Positions 34,363 through 43,374 of a DNA stretch of 64,000 bases are shown here, one piece after another (within the stretch, counting starts at the first letter, position 1; every line of letters starts with the position of its first letter). The stretch spans positions 124,001 through 188,000 of the forward strand of contig NZ_BNAQ01000003.1 in the NCBI RefSeq assembly GCF_014653575.1, written 5' to 3'. The notes beneath the pieces are model-generated. The model was not told where the DNA came from and searched no databases. It was given only the letters and a program-made list of their open reading frames with translations. The DNA is from Sphingomonas glacialis. Its GTDB lineage: Bacteria; Pseudomonadota; Alphaproteobacteria; Sphingomonadales; Sphingomonadaceae. A program made the position numbers and the translations under genes.

Positions 34363-35661
34363 ATGGCGACGGCCGAATTTCCGATCGACAGCACGGGCAG
34401 CGCCGCAATGGCGGGCGCGAGCGGGCGATATCGCTGGCTGATCTGCGGGCTGCTGTTTGCGGCGACCGCGATCAACTATGTCGACCGGCAGATGATCGGG
34501 CTGCTCAAGCCCAACATCTCGGGCGAATTCGGCTGGGACGAGAACGCCTATGCCGACATCGTCTTCTGGTTCCAGGCGGCCTATGCGATCGGCTATATCA
34601 GCTTCGGGTCGATCGTCGACCGGCTCGGCGCGCGCGTCGGCTATTCGCTGGCCTTCATCATCTGGACCGCGGGCCACACGCTGTGTGGTTTTGCCGGATC
34701 GACCTTGCAGTTCGCCGCCGCGCGCGCGGTGCTGGGGCTCGGCGAATCGGGCAATTTCCCGTCGGGGATCAAGGCCGTGTCGGAATGGTTTCCGGCACGC
34801 GAACGCGCCTTTGCCACCGGCCTGTTCAACGCCGGCGCCAATATCGGCGCGGTGATCACGCCGCTGATCGTTCCAGCAATCACGCTCGCCTTCGGTTGGC
34901 GGATGGCGTTCATCGTCACCGGCGTGGCGAGTCTGGTCTGGCTCGTCGCGTGGATCGCGATCTATCGCCGCCCGCGCGAACAGCCGCGCGTGTCGGCGGC
35001 CGAGCTTGCGTATATCGAGAGCGACCCCGCCGATGCGAGCGGAAAGATGCCGTGGATCCAGCTGCTCGGCTATCGCGAGACCTGGGCCTATGCGCTCGGC
35101 AAGTTCCTGATCGACCCGATCTGGTGGCTCTTCCTGTTCTGGACGCCCGATTTCCTGTCGAAAGCGTACCACCTCGATCTCAAGAGCTTCGGCCCGCCGC
35201 TCGTCGTGATCTATCTCATCTCCGATTTCGGCAGCATCGCGGGGGGCTGGTCGTCGTCGAAACTGATGAAGCGCGGCTGGAGCGCCAATCGCGCGCGCAA
35301 GACGGTGATGCTGGCGTGCGCCTTCCTCGTCATGCCGATCTTCTTTGCGCAATATGTCGCCAATCTGTGGGCGGCAGTGGCGATCGTCGGGCTGGCGACC
35401 GCGGCGCACCAGGCCTTCTCGGCCAATCTCTACACGATCCCGTCGGACATGTTTCCGCGCAAGGCGGTCGGCTCGGTCGTCGGGATCGGCGGGATGGTCG
35501 GCGCGATCGGCGGGATGGGGATGGCCAAGTTCACCGGCTACATCCTCCAGACGACGGGCAGCTACACGCTGATCTTCGCGGTCGCGGGCAGCGTCTATCT
35601 GATCGCGGTCGGCGTGATCCATCTCCTCTCCCCGCGCCTGGCTCGCGTCGATGCGCTGTAA
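34363..35661 (+). CDS. MFS transporter, hexuronate (ExuT-like) family
   Basis: The 432-residue transporter has 12 predicted helices and the ACS-family signature INYVDRQMIGLLKPNISGEF. Two further motifs, VLGLGESGNFPSGIKAVSEW and the FNAGANIGAVITPL helix, are typical of ExuT-like hexuronate symporters. ATG 34363 follows AGGAG at 7 bases (ATG 34360 is adjacent). It should carry galacturonate or glucuronate, or short unsaturated products, across the inner membrane. It overlaps the start of the 1265-aa gene by 11 nt, indicating one operon. It is a paralogue of the 11906 gene. Confidence 0.88.
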   Translation: MATAEFPIDSTGSAAMAGASGRYRWLICGLLFAATAINYVDRQMIGLLKPNISGEFGWDENAYADIVFWFQAAYAIGYISFGSIVDRLGARVGYSLAFIIWTAGHTLCGFAGSTLQFAAARAVLGLGESGNFPSGIKAVSEWFPARERAFATGLFNAGANIGAVITPLIVPAITLAFGWRMAFIVTGVASLVWLVAWIAIYRRPREQPRVSAAELAYIESDPADASGKMPWIQLLGYRETWAYALGKFLIDPIWWLFLFWTPDFLSKAYHLDLKSFGPPLVVIYLISDFGSIAGGWSSSKLMKRGWSANRARKTVMLACAFLVMPIFFAQYVANLWAAVAIVGLATAAHQAFSANLYTIPSDMFPRKAVGSVVGIGGMVGAIGGMGMAKFTGYILQTTGSYTLIFAVAGSVYLIAVGVIHLLSPRLARVDAL

Positions 35662-38600
35662 GGTCGGACTGGCGAGCCTGATCGCGATTGCAGTCGCGTC
35701 GCCGGCAATCGCGCAGGACGCGCCAAGCCACGGGGACGGCCTGCTGTTCCGCGTCTCGGCCGATAAAAGCCTGACCGCCGACGTGGCGGCCGGCGACCCA
35801 GTGCCTAATTTCCGCAGCAACGTGACGGTCGTACCCGACGGCGCGATCGGCGGCGCGGCGCGTTGGGCGGATGACGGCTATGTCGCATGGAAGGCGCCCG
35901 GCAACATGCGCGCCGAGCGCGGCACGCTGAGCTTCTTCTGGCGGCCGCGCGAACCGCTCGGCCAGGCGCCGTTCGTGATCTTCCGCACAGGGTTCGCCGA
36001 TCACAGCAGCTGGGACATGGCGTTCCTGCGGATCGACTGGAACGGCCACGGCTTCGACGCCTTCGTCACCGACGCCAATTTGTCGCGAATCCGCGTCTCG
36101 TGGACGATCCCGCAAACGCCTGCGGCCGATGCCTGGAAGCACATCGCCTTCGCCTGGGACGAGACCAAAGGCGTCCAGCTGTTCGTCGACGGCGCGCTCG
36201 TCGCACGCAAGGATCAAGTCGCCGATCTCGATTCGGGACTCGACCAGTTCGGGCTCGCCGGCCGCGTGATGTCGCCGCACCAGGTGCAGAGCCGCTATCA
36301 TTTCATGCGCGGCAGCGATCTCGACGAGATCCGCGTCTACGACCACATGCTGCAGGCTGCGGATGTCGCGGCGCTGGCCGACAAGCGCGAGCCTACCCCG
36401 TCGCCACCACCGGAGACGGCACCGCGCCGCATCGCCTGGCTCCACCGCTACGGCTGGGACAAGACGCTGCCGCCGCTGCTCGACGCGCCCGTCACCACCG
36501 TGCGCAAGGTCGAATTCGCCGACGCGAAGGATCTCAAGCAATGGATGTGGAAGGGCGTCGACGGCATCGCCGAGACGACCTGGCCCGGCGTCTACAATCG
36601 CTCGAAACTCCCCGGCCGCGACGATTATTTCGAGCTGCCCGATTGGAACGTCTATGTCGAGGGCGGCAAGCGCTACGATTTGACCGTCCCGGCGGGCGAG
36701 CGCTTCAACCGCGTCGAGATCCGCGGCGCGGCGTACGGATCGCTGTCATGGTCGGGAGGCGACACCTCCACAACGCTCGCGACGCGGGCGAAGGGCGTCG
36801 TGCGCAGCGTCACCACCACGCCTGAGCGGCAGGGTGGCATGCTGAGCTTCGTCAACACGATGCAGGAGCAACCGATCCAGGAGCTGTGGGCGTATGACGT
36901 CCAGGCCGGGGCCGAGCCGGCGGGACGTTTCAAACTTTCCTACACGCTCGATGCCAACGCCTCGACCCGGATCGCGTCGCTTGCCCCGCTCGAGAGCTTC
37001 ATCGCCGGGCGATACGCGCCCGATGAGCGCAGCACCGTCGTCGCGCTGCCGAGCGCGGGGATCAAGGCCGCGGTCGGTGCGGGCGCGGCGGGTGCCGGTG
37101 CGCCCGTCCAGCCGCGCAGCGCGGGCCTGCCGATCGTCCACATCCTCATCCCGGCAAGCCTCGGCGACGCCTATCCCGATAAGCCGCTCGCGCGCGCGTT
37201 CGATTATGGCTGGCAGAACCTCCATGACGGGCTCGACGGCATCGCGCTCGACTTGCCCGCGCTGAAGGGCAGCGGCCCGATCGCGCTCGACATCCGCGTG
37301 AAGGACCCGATCTGGCCCGCGCGCGACATGATCGACCTGTCGGTCTCGGTCCGCCCCGGCGAGGCCCGCACGCTGTGGCTCGACCTGCGCGACCGGATCC
37401 TGTCGAACGACAGCCTCTATCTCAGCATCGCGTCGAGCGACGCGGGCTTCGACGCGGCATCGCTCAACGGCGCCAAGATCCGGCTGGTGTTCAAGGACCG
37501 CGCCGCAGCCCTCCCAGACCACATTGCCGACCGGCTCAACCAGGTGAAGGACAATTGGGGCTTCCTCGTCGAGGAACATACCGCCTCGAAGCGCGAGGCG
37601 CTCTACGCGCGCGTGTTCGGCGACATTACCGATTTGCTGCGCGTCGATCCCGACAATGTCCTCGCACGGCAATATTGGGCCGACATCGATTATCGGCCCG
37701 AGAACATGCCACCCTTCGTGCAGCCCACCGCCCCCGCGGGGGTGCCGCTGTGGGCGTTCCGCCAGCTCGCGGATCTCAAGCTCACACGGCAGTTCGTCGA
37801 CTGGTGGATCGACCATCGCCAGGTCCCGTATGGCGATTTCGGCGGCGGCATTTCCGACGACACCGATCTGACGCAGCAATGGCCGGGCCTCGCGCTGATG
37901 GGCGTCGAGCCCGACAAGATGAACGCCTCGCTGCGCGCGCTCGCCGATGCGGCGTACAAGAACGGCATGCGCGTGAACGGCCTCGGCTATATCACCACCG
38001 ACGAGCTCCACGCTTATGAGGAAGGGCTCAACTCCGACGCCGAGCGGCTCTACCTCAATTGGGGCGAGCCGATCGCGGTCGAACGGCTGATGGCGACCGC
38101 CAAGGCGCTGCAGGGCGTGATCCTCAGGAACCCCGCCGGGCATCTCCACTTCGCCAGCAACTGGTATGGCGGGCGCACGATGTACCGCGAAGGCGCGTGG
38201 GAGTGGCAGAAGCCTTATAGCTGGACGGTGATGCACGCGCCGATCCTGCTCGGCCTGTACAACGGCAACGCCGCTGCGCGCGGTCTCGTGACCGGCACGG
38301 TCGATGGCTGGATGGCGCATGGCAAACATAGCGACGACGGGCTGTGGTCCTACCCCAACGAGATCAACTGGCGCAGTGACGCCACCCGCGTCGGCGATGG
38401 CGGTGGGGTGACGACGCCGCTGCAATCGGCCTGGGCGGCATGGCGCTTCACGGGCGACGCGAAATATCTCCGCCCGATCGAGGCGCGCGCGGCGAAGGGC
38501 GGCGGCGCGGCGCTCGCCGAGTTCAACGAAAACGCCTTCACCGCGCTCCCGCAAGGCTCGGCGTTGCTCGCCCGCGCGGCGAAGGGCGACGAGGCGTTCG

Positions 38601-39448
38601 CACGCTACGCCGCCTGGTCGGCAAGCGGCGATCTCGGCACGCTCGCCGCGCTCCACGGCGACGCGATCGCCGACAAATCGCAGCACATGGCGATGTACAC
38701 CGAGGGGCATTGGTGGTCCGACCGTGTCGAGCAGCCCAACGAAATCCTCCAGCGCGAACGGCTCGGCGGGATCGCGCTCAAGCGCAACCAGACCTGGCCG
38801 GGTAACACGGTGAGCTGGCGCTTCGCCCAAGCCGGGGCTGCGGAACAGGTCGCGATCCTGCTGCCGAACGCGACGCCGACGCACTTCCGCGTGCTCGGCT
38901 ACAATATCGGCGTGACGTCACAGGCCGCGACGATGACGACCTGGAATGTCACCGCCGGCCGCTGGTCGATGACGCGCGGCACGACGACCGACGACGGCAA
39001 GACGATGATCGCGGTCGGCCCAGCGGAGGCGATCACGCTCGAACGCAGCGCGAGCGTGCCCGTGGCGTTCGCCCCCACTGCGATGACGGTCTACGATTTC
39101 GCGCTCGTCACGCCATCGGCGCCCGTCGAGACGCGGCCCGATCTCGGCATCGGCCGTGACGACATCCGGGTCGAGGGGCGCACCGTGCACGTCACCGTCC
39201 ACAGCCTCGGCGCGGTCGCGACGCCGCGAGCGCGCGTTTCGCTGTGGGGCGACGCGATGCTCGCCAGCGTCCCACTCGCCCCGCTTGCCGCGCCGAGCGA
39301 TCTGCTGCCCCGCACCGCCACGGTCACGCTGACGATCCCCCCCGGCCGCGACCCGCAACAGCTCGCGGTCCAGGTCGATCTGCTCGACGACACAGCCGAA
39401 GTGACGCGCCAGAACAATCGCGTGGCGCTCGCCGACCGCATGCGATGA
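35651..39448 (+). CDS. Large secreted LamG-domain protein, possible new carbohydrate-active enzyme
   Basis: The 1265-residue protein has a signal peptide (to about residue 22, SPAIAQD). A LamG/concanavalin-type beta-sandwich follows (about 30-250; GTLSFFWRPRE, WKHIAFAWDE, VQLFVDGALVA, LDEIRVYD), then a second beta-rich region (about 280-600). A tryptophan-rich, helix-forming middle (about 620-1000; DFGGGISDDTDL, HFASNWYGGRTMY, DGLWSYPNEINWR) looks like an alpha/alpha-toroid, and the C-terminus is beta-rich and CARDB-like. This layout recalls multidomain polysaccharide lyases and hydrolases, but I recognise no family. It lies in the uronate regulon between a hexuronate transporter and a DUF885 gene. 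Confidence 0.75.
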   Translation: MRCKVGLASLIAIAVASPAIAQDAPSHGDGLLFRVSADKSLTADVAAGDPVPNFRSNVTVVPDGAIGGAARWADDGYVAWKAPGNMRAERGTLSFFWRPREPLGQAPFVIFRTGFADHSSWDMAFLRIDWNGHGFDAFVTDANLSRIRVSWTIPQTPAADAWKHIAFAWDETKGVQLFVDGALVARKDQVADLDSGLDQFGLAGRVMSPHQVQSRYHFMRGSDLDEIRVYDHMLQAADVAALADKREPTPSPPPETAPRRIAWLHRYGWDKTLPPLLDAPVTTVRKVEFADAKDLKQWMWKGVDGIAETTWPGVYNRSKLPGRDDYFELPDWNVYVEGGKRYDLTVPAGERFNRVEIRGAAYGSLSWSGGDTSTTLATRAKGVVRSVTTTPERQGGMLSFVNTMQEQPIQELWAYDVQAGAEPAGRFKLSYTLDANASTRIASLAPLESFIAGRYAPDERSTVVALPSAGIKAAVGAGAAGAGAPVQPRSAGLPIVHILIPASLGDAYPDKPLARAFDYGWQNLHDGLDGIALDLPALKGSGPIALDIRVKDPIWPARDMIDLSVSVRPGEARTLWLDLRDRILSNDSLYLSIASSDAGFDAASLNGAKIRLVFKDRAAALPDHIADRLNQVKDNWGFLVEEHTASKREALYARVFGDITDLLRVDPDNVLARQYWADIDYRPENMPPFVQPTAPAGVPLWAFRQLADLKLTRQFVDWWIDHRQVPYGDFGGGISDDTDLTQQWPGLALMGVEPDKMNASLRALADAAYKNGMRVNGLGYITTDELHAYEEGLNSDAERLYLNWGEPIAVERLMATAKALQGVILRNPAGHLHFASNWYGGRTMYREGAWEWQKPYSWTVMHAPILLGLYNGNAAARGLVTGTVDGWMAHGKHSDDGLWSYPNEINWRSDATRVGDGGGVTTPLQSAWAAWRFTGDAKYLRPIEARAAKGGGAALAEFNENAFTALPQGSALLARAAKGDEAFARYAAWSASGDLGTLAALHGDAIADKSQHMAMYTEGHWWSDRVEQPNEILQRERLGGIALKRNQTWPGNTVSWRFAQAGAAEQVAILLPNATPTHFRVLGYNIGVTSQAATMTTWNVTAGRWSMTRGTTTDDGKTMIAVGPAEAITLERSASVPVAFAPTAMTVYDFALVTPSAPVETRPDLGIGRDDIRVEGRTVHVTVHSLGAVATPRARVSLWGDAMLASVPLAPLAAPSDLLPRTATVTLTIPPGRDPQQLAVQVDLLDDTAEVTRQNNRVALADRMR

Positions 39449-40671
39449 CGACGCGGCGTGCGGTCCTCGCCGGCGGCGCGGCGCTCGCCTTGCTGCCGTG
39501 GCGCGCGCGTGCGGCCAGCGACGCCTTGCGCGCGGCACTCGACGCCGCACGCGCCGAGCGCGATCCGGTCACGGCATTGCGCTTCCTCGCGTCCTTCGAT
39601 GCAGCCGCACTCTCGCCAGCCGCGCGGCTCGATCTCGTGACGGCGCGCGCAGGGCTCGCGGTCGATGCCGCGATCGTCGCGCGCGGGGTCGATCCGCGCG
39701 CCAAGCCGAGCGGCACCCGCGATGCCGGCCTGCTCACGCTCCTGCTGCGCCGCAAGCTGGGCGACGGCGTCACGCTCGACGCCGCGGCGCACCGGCTCGA
39801 GCGCGAACGCGTTCGCTGCGAGGTGCAGGCGGCGCGGTTGTTGCGCGCGATCGGCATCAGCGGCGCGACGACCGGCGCAGGCTTCACGCGGCTATGGCAG
39901 GACGATCGCGACCTGTATCCCGATTCGGACGCCGGTCGCGATGCTGCGGTGGCCGACATGAACCGCTGGCTCGCGAGGTTCAGCGCGCAAGTGCCGGCGC
40001 TGATCGGTCCCGTACCGCGCTACGCGCTCGACGTCGCCACGATCCGGCCGAGCGCCACGGATATCGCGGCCGGCCGTATCGGTGCGCGCACGCTGCCGAC
40101 GCCCGGTCATCCCGGCGGCTACCGAGTCGACCTCACGCATGTCCACGATCGACCGCGCTGGACGCTCCCCAGCGTCGTCGCGCACGAACTCGTCCCCGGG
40201 CATATGATCCAGCTCCCGATCGAGGCGATCGCCGATCCGCATCCGCTGCGGCTCGATTATGCACCGTGCTTCACCGAAGGCTGGAGCATCGCGATCGAGC
40301 AGCGGATCGCGCAGGACGGGGGCTACGCACACGACCCCCTCTCCGCGCTCGGCCAGCTCCACTGGCGGCTGTTCCGGATCGGGCGCGCGCTCGCCGATCT
40401 CGCGATCCACCGCGACGGCCAGTCGATCGACGAGGCGCGCGCGCGGTTGGTCGCGTGGCAAGGCGAGCCCGTCCCCTTCGCGCCGTTCGACGCCGATCTC
40501 GCGCGAATCGCGCAGGATCCGATGACGCGCACCGCCGAAATGCTCGCCGCGCTGGCGATCGAGGACGGCGCGCAGCGGCGCAGCGGCGCTGCGCTGCGCC
40601 GCTACCATCAGGCGATTCTCAAGGACGGGCGGATGCGCCGCGAGGAGATCGACCGCCGCGCGCGGCACTGA
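39445..40671 (+). CDS. DUF885 family protein with zinc-peptidase-like motif
   Basis: The 408-residue protein has a likely signal sequence (TTRRAVLAGGAALALLPWRA, twin-arginine-like) and a mainly helical DUF885 domain with VVAHELVPGHMIQ, in which the HExxxGH arrangement and the downstream Glu of FTEGWSIAIEQ resemble gluzincin-type zinc sites. DUF885 proteins are putative metallo-hydrolases or peptidases; their substrates are largely unknown. The start overlaps the LamG gene stop (ATGA), so it is the last gene of the uronate-regulated operon at 33507-40671. It is shorter than typical DUF885 proteins (about 550-600 residues). Confidence 0.82.
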   Translation: MTTRRAVLAGGAALALLPWRARAASDALRAALDAARAERDPVTALRFLASFDAAALSPAARLDLVTARAGLAVDAAIVARGVDPRAKPSGTRDAGLLTLLLRRKLGDGVTLDAAAHRLERERVRCEVQAARLLRAIGISGATTGAGFTRLWQDDRDLYPDSDAGRDAAVADMNRWLARFSAQVPALIGPVPRYALDVATIRPSATDIAAGRIGARTLPTPGHPGGYRVDLTHVHDRPRWTLPSVVAHELVPGHMIQLPIEAIADPHPLRLDYAPCFTEGWSIAIEQRIAQDGGYAHDPLSALGQLHWRLFRIGRALADLAIHRDGQSIDEARARLVAWQGEPVPFAPFDADLARIAQDPMTRTAEMLAALAIEDGAQRRSGAALRRYHQAILKDGRMRREEIDRRARH

Positions 40672-40790
40672 AGACCGCTCCCCCGTGCCGCTGCGGATCG
40701 CAAACCAGTGTCAATTCCGCTGGACAGGCATGCGCCGATAGTGTCGAATATGCCGGGCGGGAGAGACTTCAGACCAACAGGAGCAGGATC

Positions 40791-41351
40791 ATGCGCACAC
40801 CATCAACGATGCGGATTGGCCATATTATCTTCGGCGTGTCATGCGCCGCGCTTGCGCTGACGGCGTGCGCAAAGAAAGCCGAAACCGAACAGACCAGCAC
40901 CACCACGACGACCGAGACTGCGGCTGCCACCGCGCCGGCCGCCGCGCCTGCGACGGCACCGGGTGCCGCTGCGCCCGCCGCCGCGGCTGCGGTTGCCGCA
41001 GACAATGTCGACACGATCGCCGGGGTCAAGCTCGCCGCCTATACCGGCGACGCCAAGAAGGGCGAGGCCGACTTCATCACCTGCAAGACCTGCCACGCGA
41101 TCGAAGCGGGCGTAAACAAGATCGGTCCGTCGCTGCACGCCGTCGTCGGGCGCAAGGCCGGGATCATTCCGGGCTTCGTCTATTCGACCGCCAACAAGAA
41201 TAGCGGCATTACTTGGACCGAGGAAAAGCTGTTCCAGTACCTCGAAAATCCGCAGCGCATCGTCCCCGGCACCAAGATGTCGTTTGCCGGTTGGCCAACC
41301 GACCCGCAGAAGCGCGCCGACGTCATCGCCTATCTCAAGGCAAATTCGTAA
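40791..41351 (+). CDS. Lipoprotein cytochrome c (class I), possible reaction-centre electron donor
   Basis: The 186-residue protein has a lipoprotein signal with lipobox LTAC (Cys at about residue 26). An Ala/Pro/Thr-rich flexible tether (about residues 27-75) leads to a class-I cytochrome c domain: heme-binding CKTCH, the KIGPSLHAVVGRKAG segment and axial-Met motif GTKMSFAG near residue 160. AGGAG lies at suitable distance before the ATG. The protein would be anchored to a membrane facing the periplasm. A tethered cytochrome directly beside the photosynthesis cluster may carry electrons from bc1 to the reaction centre or to an oxidase, as cytochrome cy does elsewhere (inference). Confidence 0.88.
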   Translation: MRTPSTMRIGHIIFGVSCAALALTACAKKAETEQTSTTTTTETAAATAPAAAPATAPGAAAPAAAAAVAADNVDTIAGVKLAAYTGDAKKGEADFITCKTCHAIEAGVNKIGPSLHAVVGRKAGIIPGFVYSTANKNSGITWTEEKLFQYLENPQRIVPGTKMSFAGWPTDPQKRADVIAYLKANS

Positions 41352-41368
41352 ACACCGCTTGAGCGATC

Positions 41369-41396
41369 GTCACTCCGGGCCTTGGCCTGGGGTGGC
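41369..41396. terminator. Imperfect hairpin between convergent cytochrome c and photosynthesis genes
   Basis: GTCACTCCGGGCC and GGCCTGGGGTGGC form an imperfect 13-bp stem around TT (about 10 pairs). It is a degenerate relative of the element at 25963 and lies in the 60-bp convergent gap, where it may end transcription from both sides. No T-run follows. Confidence 0.45.
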
Positions 41397-41411
41397 GGTC
41401 ACCCGCCCCGA

Positions 41412-41696
41412 TTACCGCGCTTGCCGCGCGCGCCCACCGCGATCACGCAGCATCAGATCGGCAAGGTGCGCCGGAAACGACAGCACCAGCGCGAGCGCGA
41501 TCCACGGCCACGCCATCCCGACCAATGCCGCGCGCAATGCCAGCAGCAGGATGACACCGGGCAACAGACACGCCAGTGCCGCGCGCAGCGTCCAGCCCTG
41601 CCACCGCGTCAACCACATCGCCTCGAGCAGCACGATGCCGAGGATCAAGTCGATCGCGTGCCCCCGCGCATAGAGCCAGTCGGCAATCGCGCTCAC
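41412..41696 (-). CDS. Small membrane protein coupled to tspO
   Basis: The 94-residue protein starts at GTG 41696, overlapping the tspO stop (GTGA), and reads to TGA at 41412. It has about three hydrophobic segments (IDLILGIVLLEAMWL, ACLLPGVILLLALRAALVG, WIALALVLSFPAHLADLML) and an arginine-rich tail. I do not recognise a family. The tight overlap, consistent high-GC codon pattern and continued operon structure (bchG-pucC-bchP-tspO-this gene) support a real gene. A role in bacteriochlorophyll or membrane biogenesis is a guess from position. Confidence 0.68.
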   Translation of the reverse strand: MSAIADWLYARGHAIDLILGIVLLEAMWLTRWQGWTLRAALACLLPGVILLLALRAALVGMAWPWIALALVLSFPAHLADLMLRDRGGRARQAR

Positions 41697-42196
41697 CCAA
41701 ACGGCCCGTTGAGCCGCGCAATCGTCATCGTGAGATAGCCGGCGAAGGTGACCACACCGAGATACGGCAGCAGCAGCAAAGCCGCCGCGAGCGAACGCGG
41801 CCACAGCGTGTAGATCCACACCACGATCGCGACCCACCACGCCACCGCCTCCACCGCCGCCCAATCGGGCCGATGCAGCCGGAAGAGCAGCACGCTCCAC
41901 ACGATGTTGAGGAAACCAGTGAGCGCGAAGAGCCCGATCATCCACTCGGCGCCATGCCGGTCGGGGATCGCGCGCCAGCCGGTGACCGCAGCGCAAGTGG
42001 TGATCAGGTAGATCGTCGTCCACACGACGCCATACGCCGCCTCGGGCGGGGCCCAGCGCGGCTGCACCAAGCCGTGATACCACGGCCCGATCTCGGTGAT
42101 CGTCCCCCCCATCACCGCGACAAGCAGCGCGGCACACGCCGCAACCGCGATCGGCAAGCCCCAGGCGGGGTGCACGACGGATGGTGTGCGCCTCAT
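41693..42196 (-). CDS. tspO: TspO/MBR-family tryptophan-rich sensory protein
   Basis: The 167-residue membrane protein has five predicted helices and the family's tryptophan-rich signature: WYHGLVQPRWAPPEAAYGVVW, NIVWSVLLFRLHRPDWA and the final helix PYLGVVTFAGYLT. TspO binds porphyrins and in Rhodobacter modulates photosynthesis gene expression in response to oxygen and tetrapyrrole intermediates. Its start overlaps the bchP stop by 4 nt, and its stop overlaps the next small gene. Location in the pigment operon fits a tetrapyrrole-sensing or protective role. Confidence 0.92.
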   Translation of the reverse strand: MRRTPSVVHPAWGLPIAVAACAALLVAVMGGTITEIGPWYHGLVQPRWAPPEAAYGVVWTTIYLITTCAAVTGWRAIPDRHGAEWMIGLFALTGFLNIVWSVLLFRLHRPDWAAVEAVAWWVAIVVWIYTLWPRSLAAALLLLPYLGVVTFAGYLTMTIARLNGPFG

Positions 42197-43374
42197 GCCG
42201 GTGCGAGCCCGAGCAAATGGCGCATGTCCTTGAGGAAGATGCGGACATGCGCGACCGGCTTCGCGCGAACGAGTCGCTTGTGCATATAGGCGTCCCAGGT
42301 CAGCCGCTGGACGTCGGGGTCCTCGCAGATCTTGACGAAGCGCTCGCGCCGCTTGTCGTTTGCGTACCAGAAATATTGCATGATCCCGAGGATCCAGAAC
42401 ACCCGGCCGTGCGCTCGCAGGAAGCGCTTGCGCGCTTGCCGCAGCACCGCCGCCTTGCCCGTCACGAGATACGCCTCGATCGCCTCGGCGGCATAGCGCC
42501 CCCCCGCCATCGCATAATAGATGCCCTCGCCCGACGCCGGCGCGACGACGCCGGCCGCATCGCCTGCAACCAGCACGTCGCGGCCATTGTCCCAGCGTTT
42601 GAGCGGCTTGAGCGGGATCGGCGCGCCTTCGCAGCGCAGCGTCTCGCATGCATCGAGCCCGGTCTGCGCCCGCAGCGCCGCGACCGACGCGCGCAGCGCG
42701 AAGCCCTTGCGTGCGCTGCCCACGCCGACGCTCGCGGTGTCGCCGTGCGGGAACACCCAGGCGTAGAAGTCGGGCGAATGCTTGCCCTGATAGAAGACGT
42801 CGCAGCGCGCCGGGTCGAAATCGGCGCTGCCATCGGCAGGGGCGGCGATGATCTCGTGATAGGCAAAGACGCACGGTACCGGCGGAACCCCCGTCAGCTC
42901 GGTCCGCGCGACCTCGGAGCGTGCCCCGTCGGCGCCGATCACGCAGCGCGTCGAAATGCGCTGCTCGGCCTCGTCGCGCGCACCGCGCAGCACGACCACC
43001 GGATGCCCGTTCTCGCGTTCGATCCGCGCGAAGCTGCCGGTGCGCCGCTCGGCCCCCGCCAACGCGGCGCGTGCGCGCAACCATTCGTCGAAATCGGCGC
43101 GATCGACCAGCCCGACGAAACCGTCGCCGACAGGCATGTCGACCGACTTGGCCGATGGCGCGACCATCCGTGCGGCGGTGGCACGCGCGACGAGCAAATG
43201 CTCGGGGATCTCGAAATCGAGGATCGCGCGCGGTGGGATCGCGCCCCCGCACGGCTTGATCCGCCCGCCGCGGTCGAGCAGCAGCACGCGGCGTCCGCTC
43301 CGCGCGAGGTCGGTCGCGGCGGTTGCCCCCGCGGGCCCGCCGCCAATCACAACACAGTCGAAATCGGGTGTCAT
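42193..43374 (-). CDS. bchP: Geranylgeranyl diphosphate/bacteriochlorophyll reductase
   Basis: The 393-residue flavoprotein begins with the FAD dinucleotide-binding motif VVIGGGPAGATAATDLARSG (about residues 8-27) and has KPCGGAIPPRA, the GDAAGVVAPASGEGIYYAM motif, and a C-terminal region (IMQYFWYANDKRRERF) typical of BchP. It reduces the geranylgeranyl tail of bacteriochlorophyll a to phytyl in three NADPH-dependent steps at the membrane. ATGA overlap with the preceding transporter gene and 4-nt overlap with tspO place it in the bchG operon. Confidence 0.95.
   Translation of the reverse strand: MTPDFDCVVIGGGPAGATAATDLARSGRRVLLLDRGGRIKPCGGAIPPRAILDFEIPEHLLVARATAARMVAPSAKSVDMPVGDGFVGLVDRADFDEWLRARAALAGAERRTGSFARIERENGHPVVVLRGARDEAEQRISTRCVIGADGARSEVARTELTGVPPVPCVFAYHEIIAAPADGSADFDPARCDVFYQGKHSPDFYAWVFPHGDTASVGVGSARKGFALRASVAALRAQTGLDACETLRCEGAPIPLKPLKRWDNGRDVLVAGDAAGVVAPASGEGIYYAMAGGRYAAEAIEAYLVTGKAAVLRQARKRFLRAHGRVFWILGIMQYFWYANDKRRERFVKICEDPDVQRLTWDAYMHKRLVRAKPVAHVRIFLKDMRHLLGLAPA

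Noticed and set aside
36746..38884. 712-codon minus-strand open frame inside the LamG gene
   Set aside because: It is antisense to a coherent signal-peptide/LamG protein and has no recognisable motif; codon bias makes such shadows frequent here.
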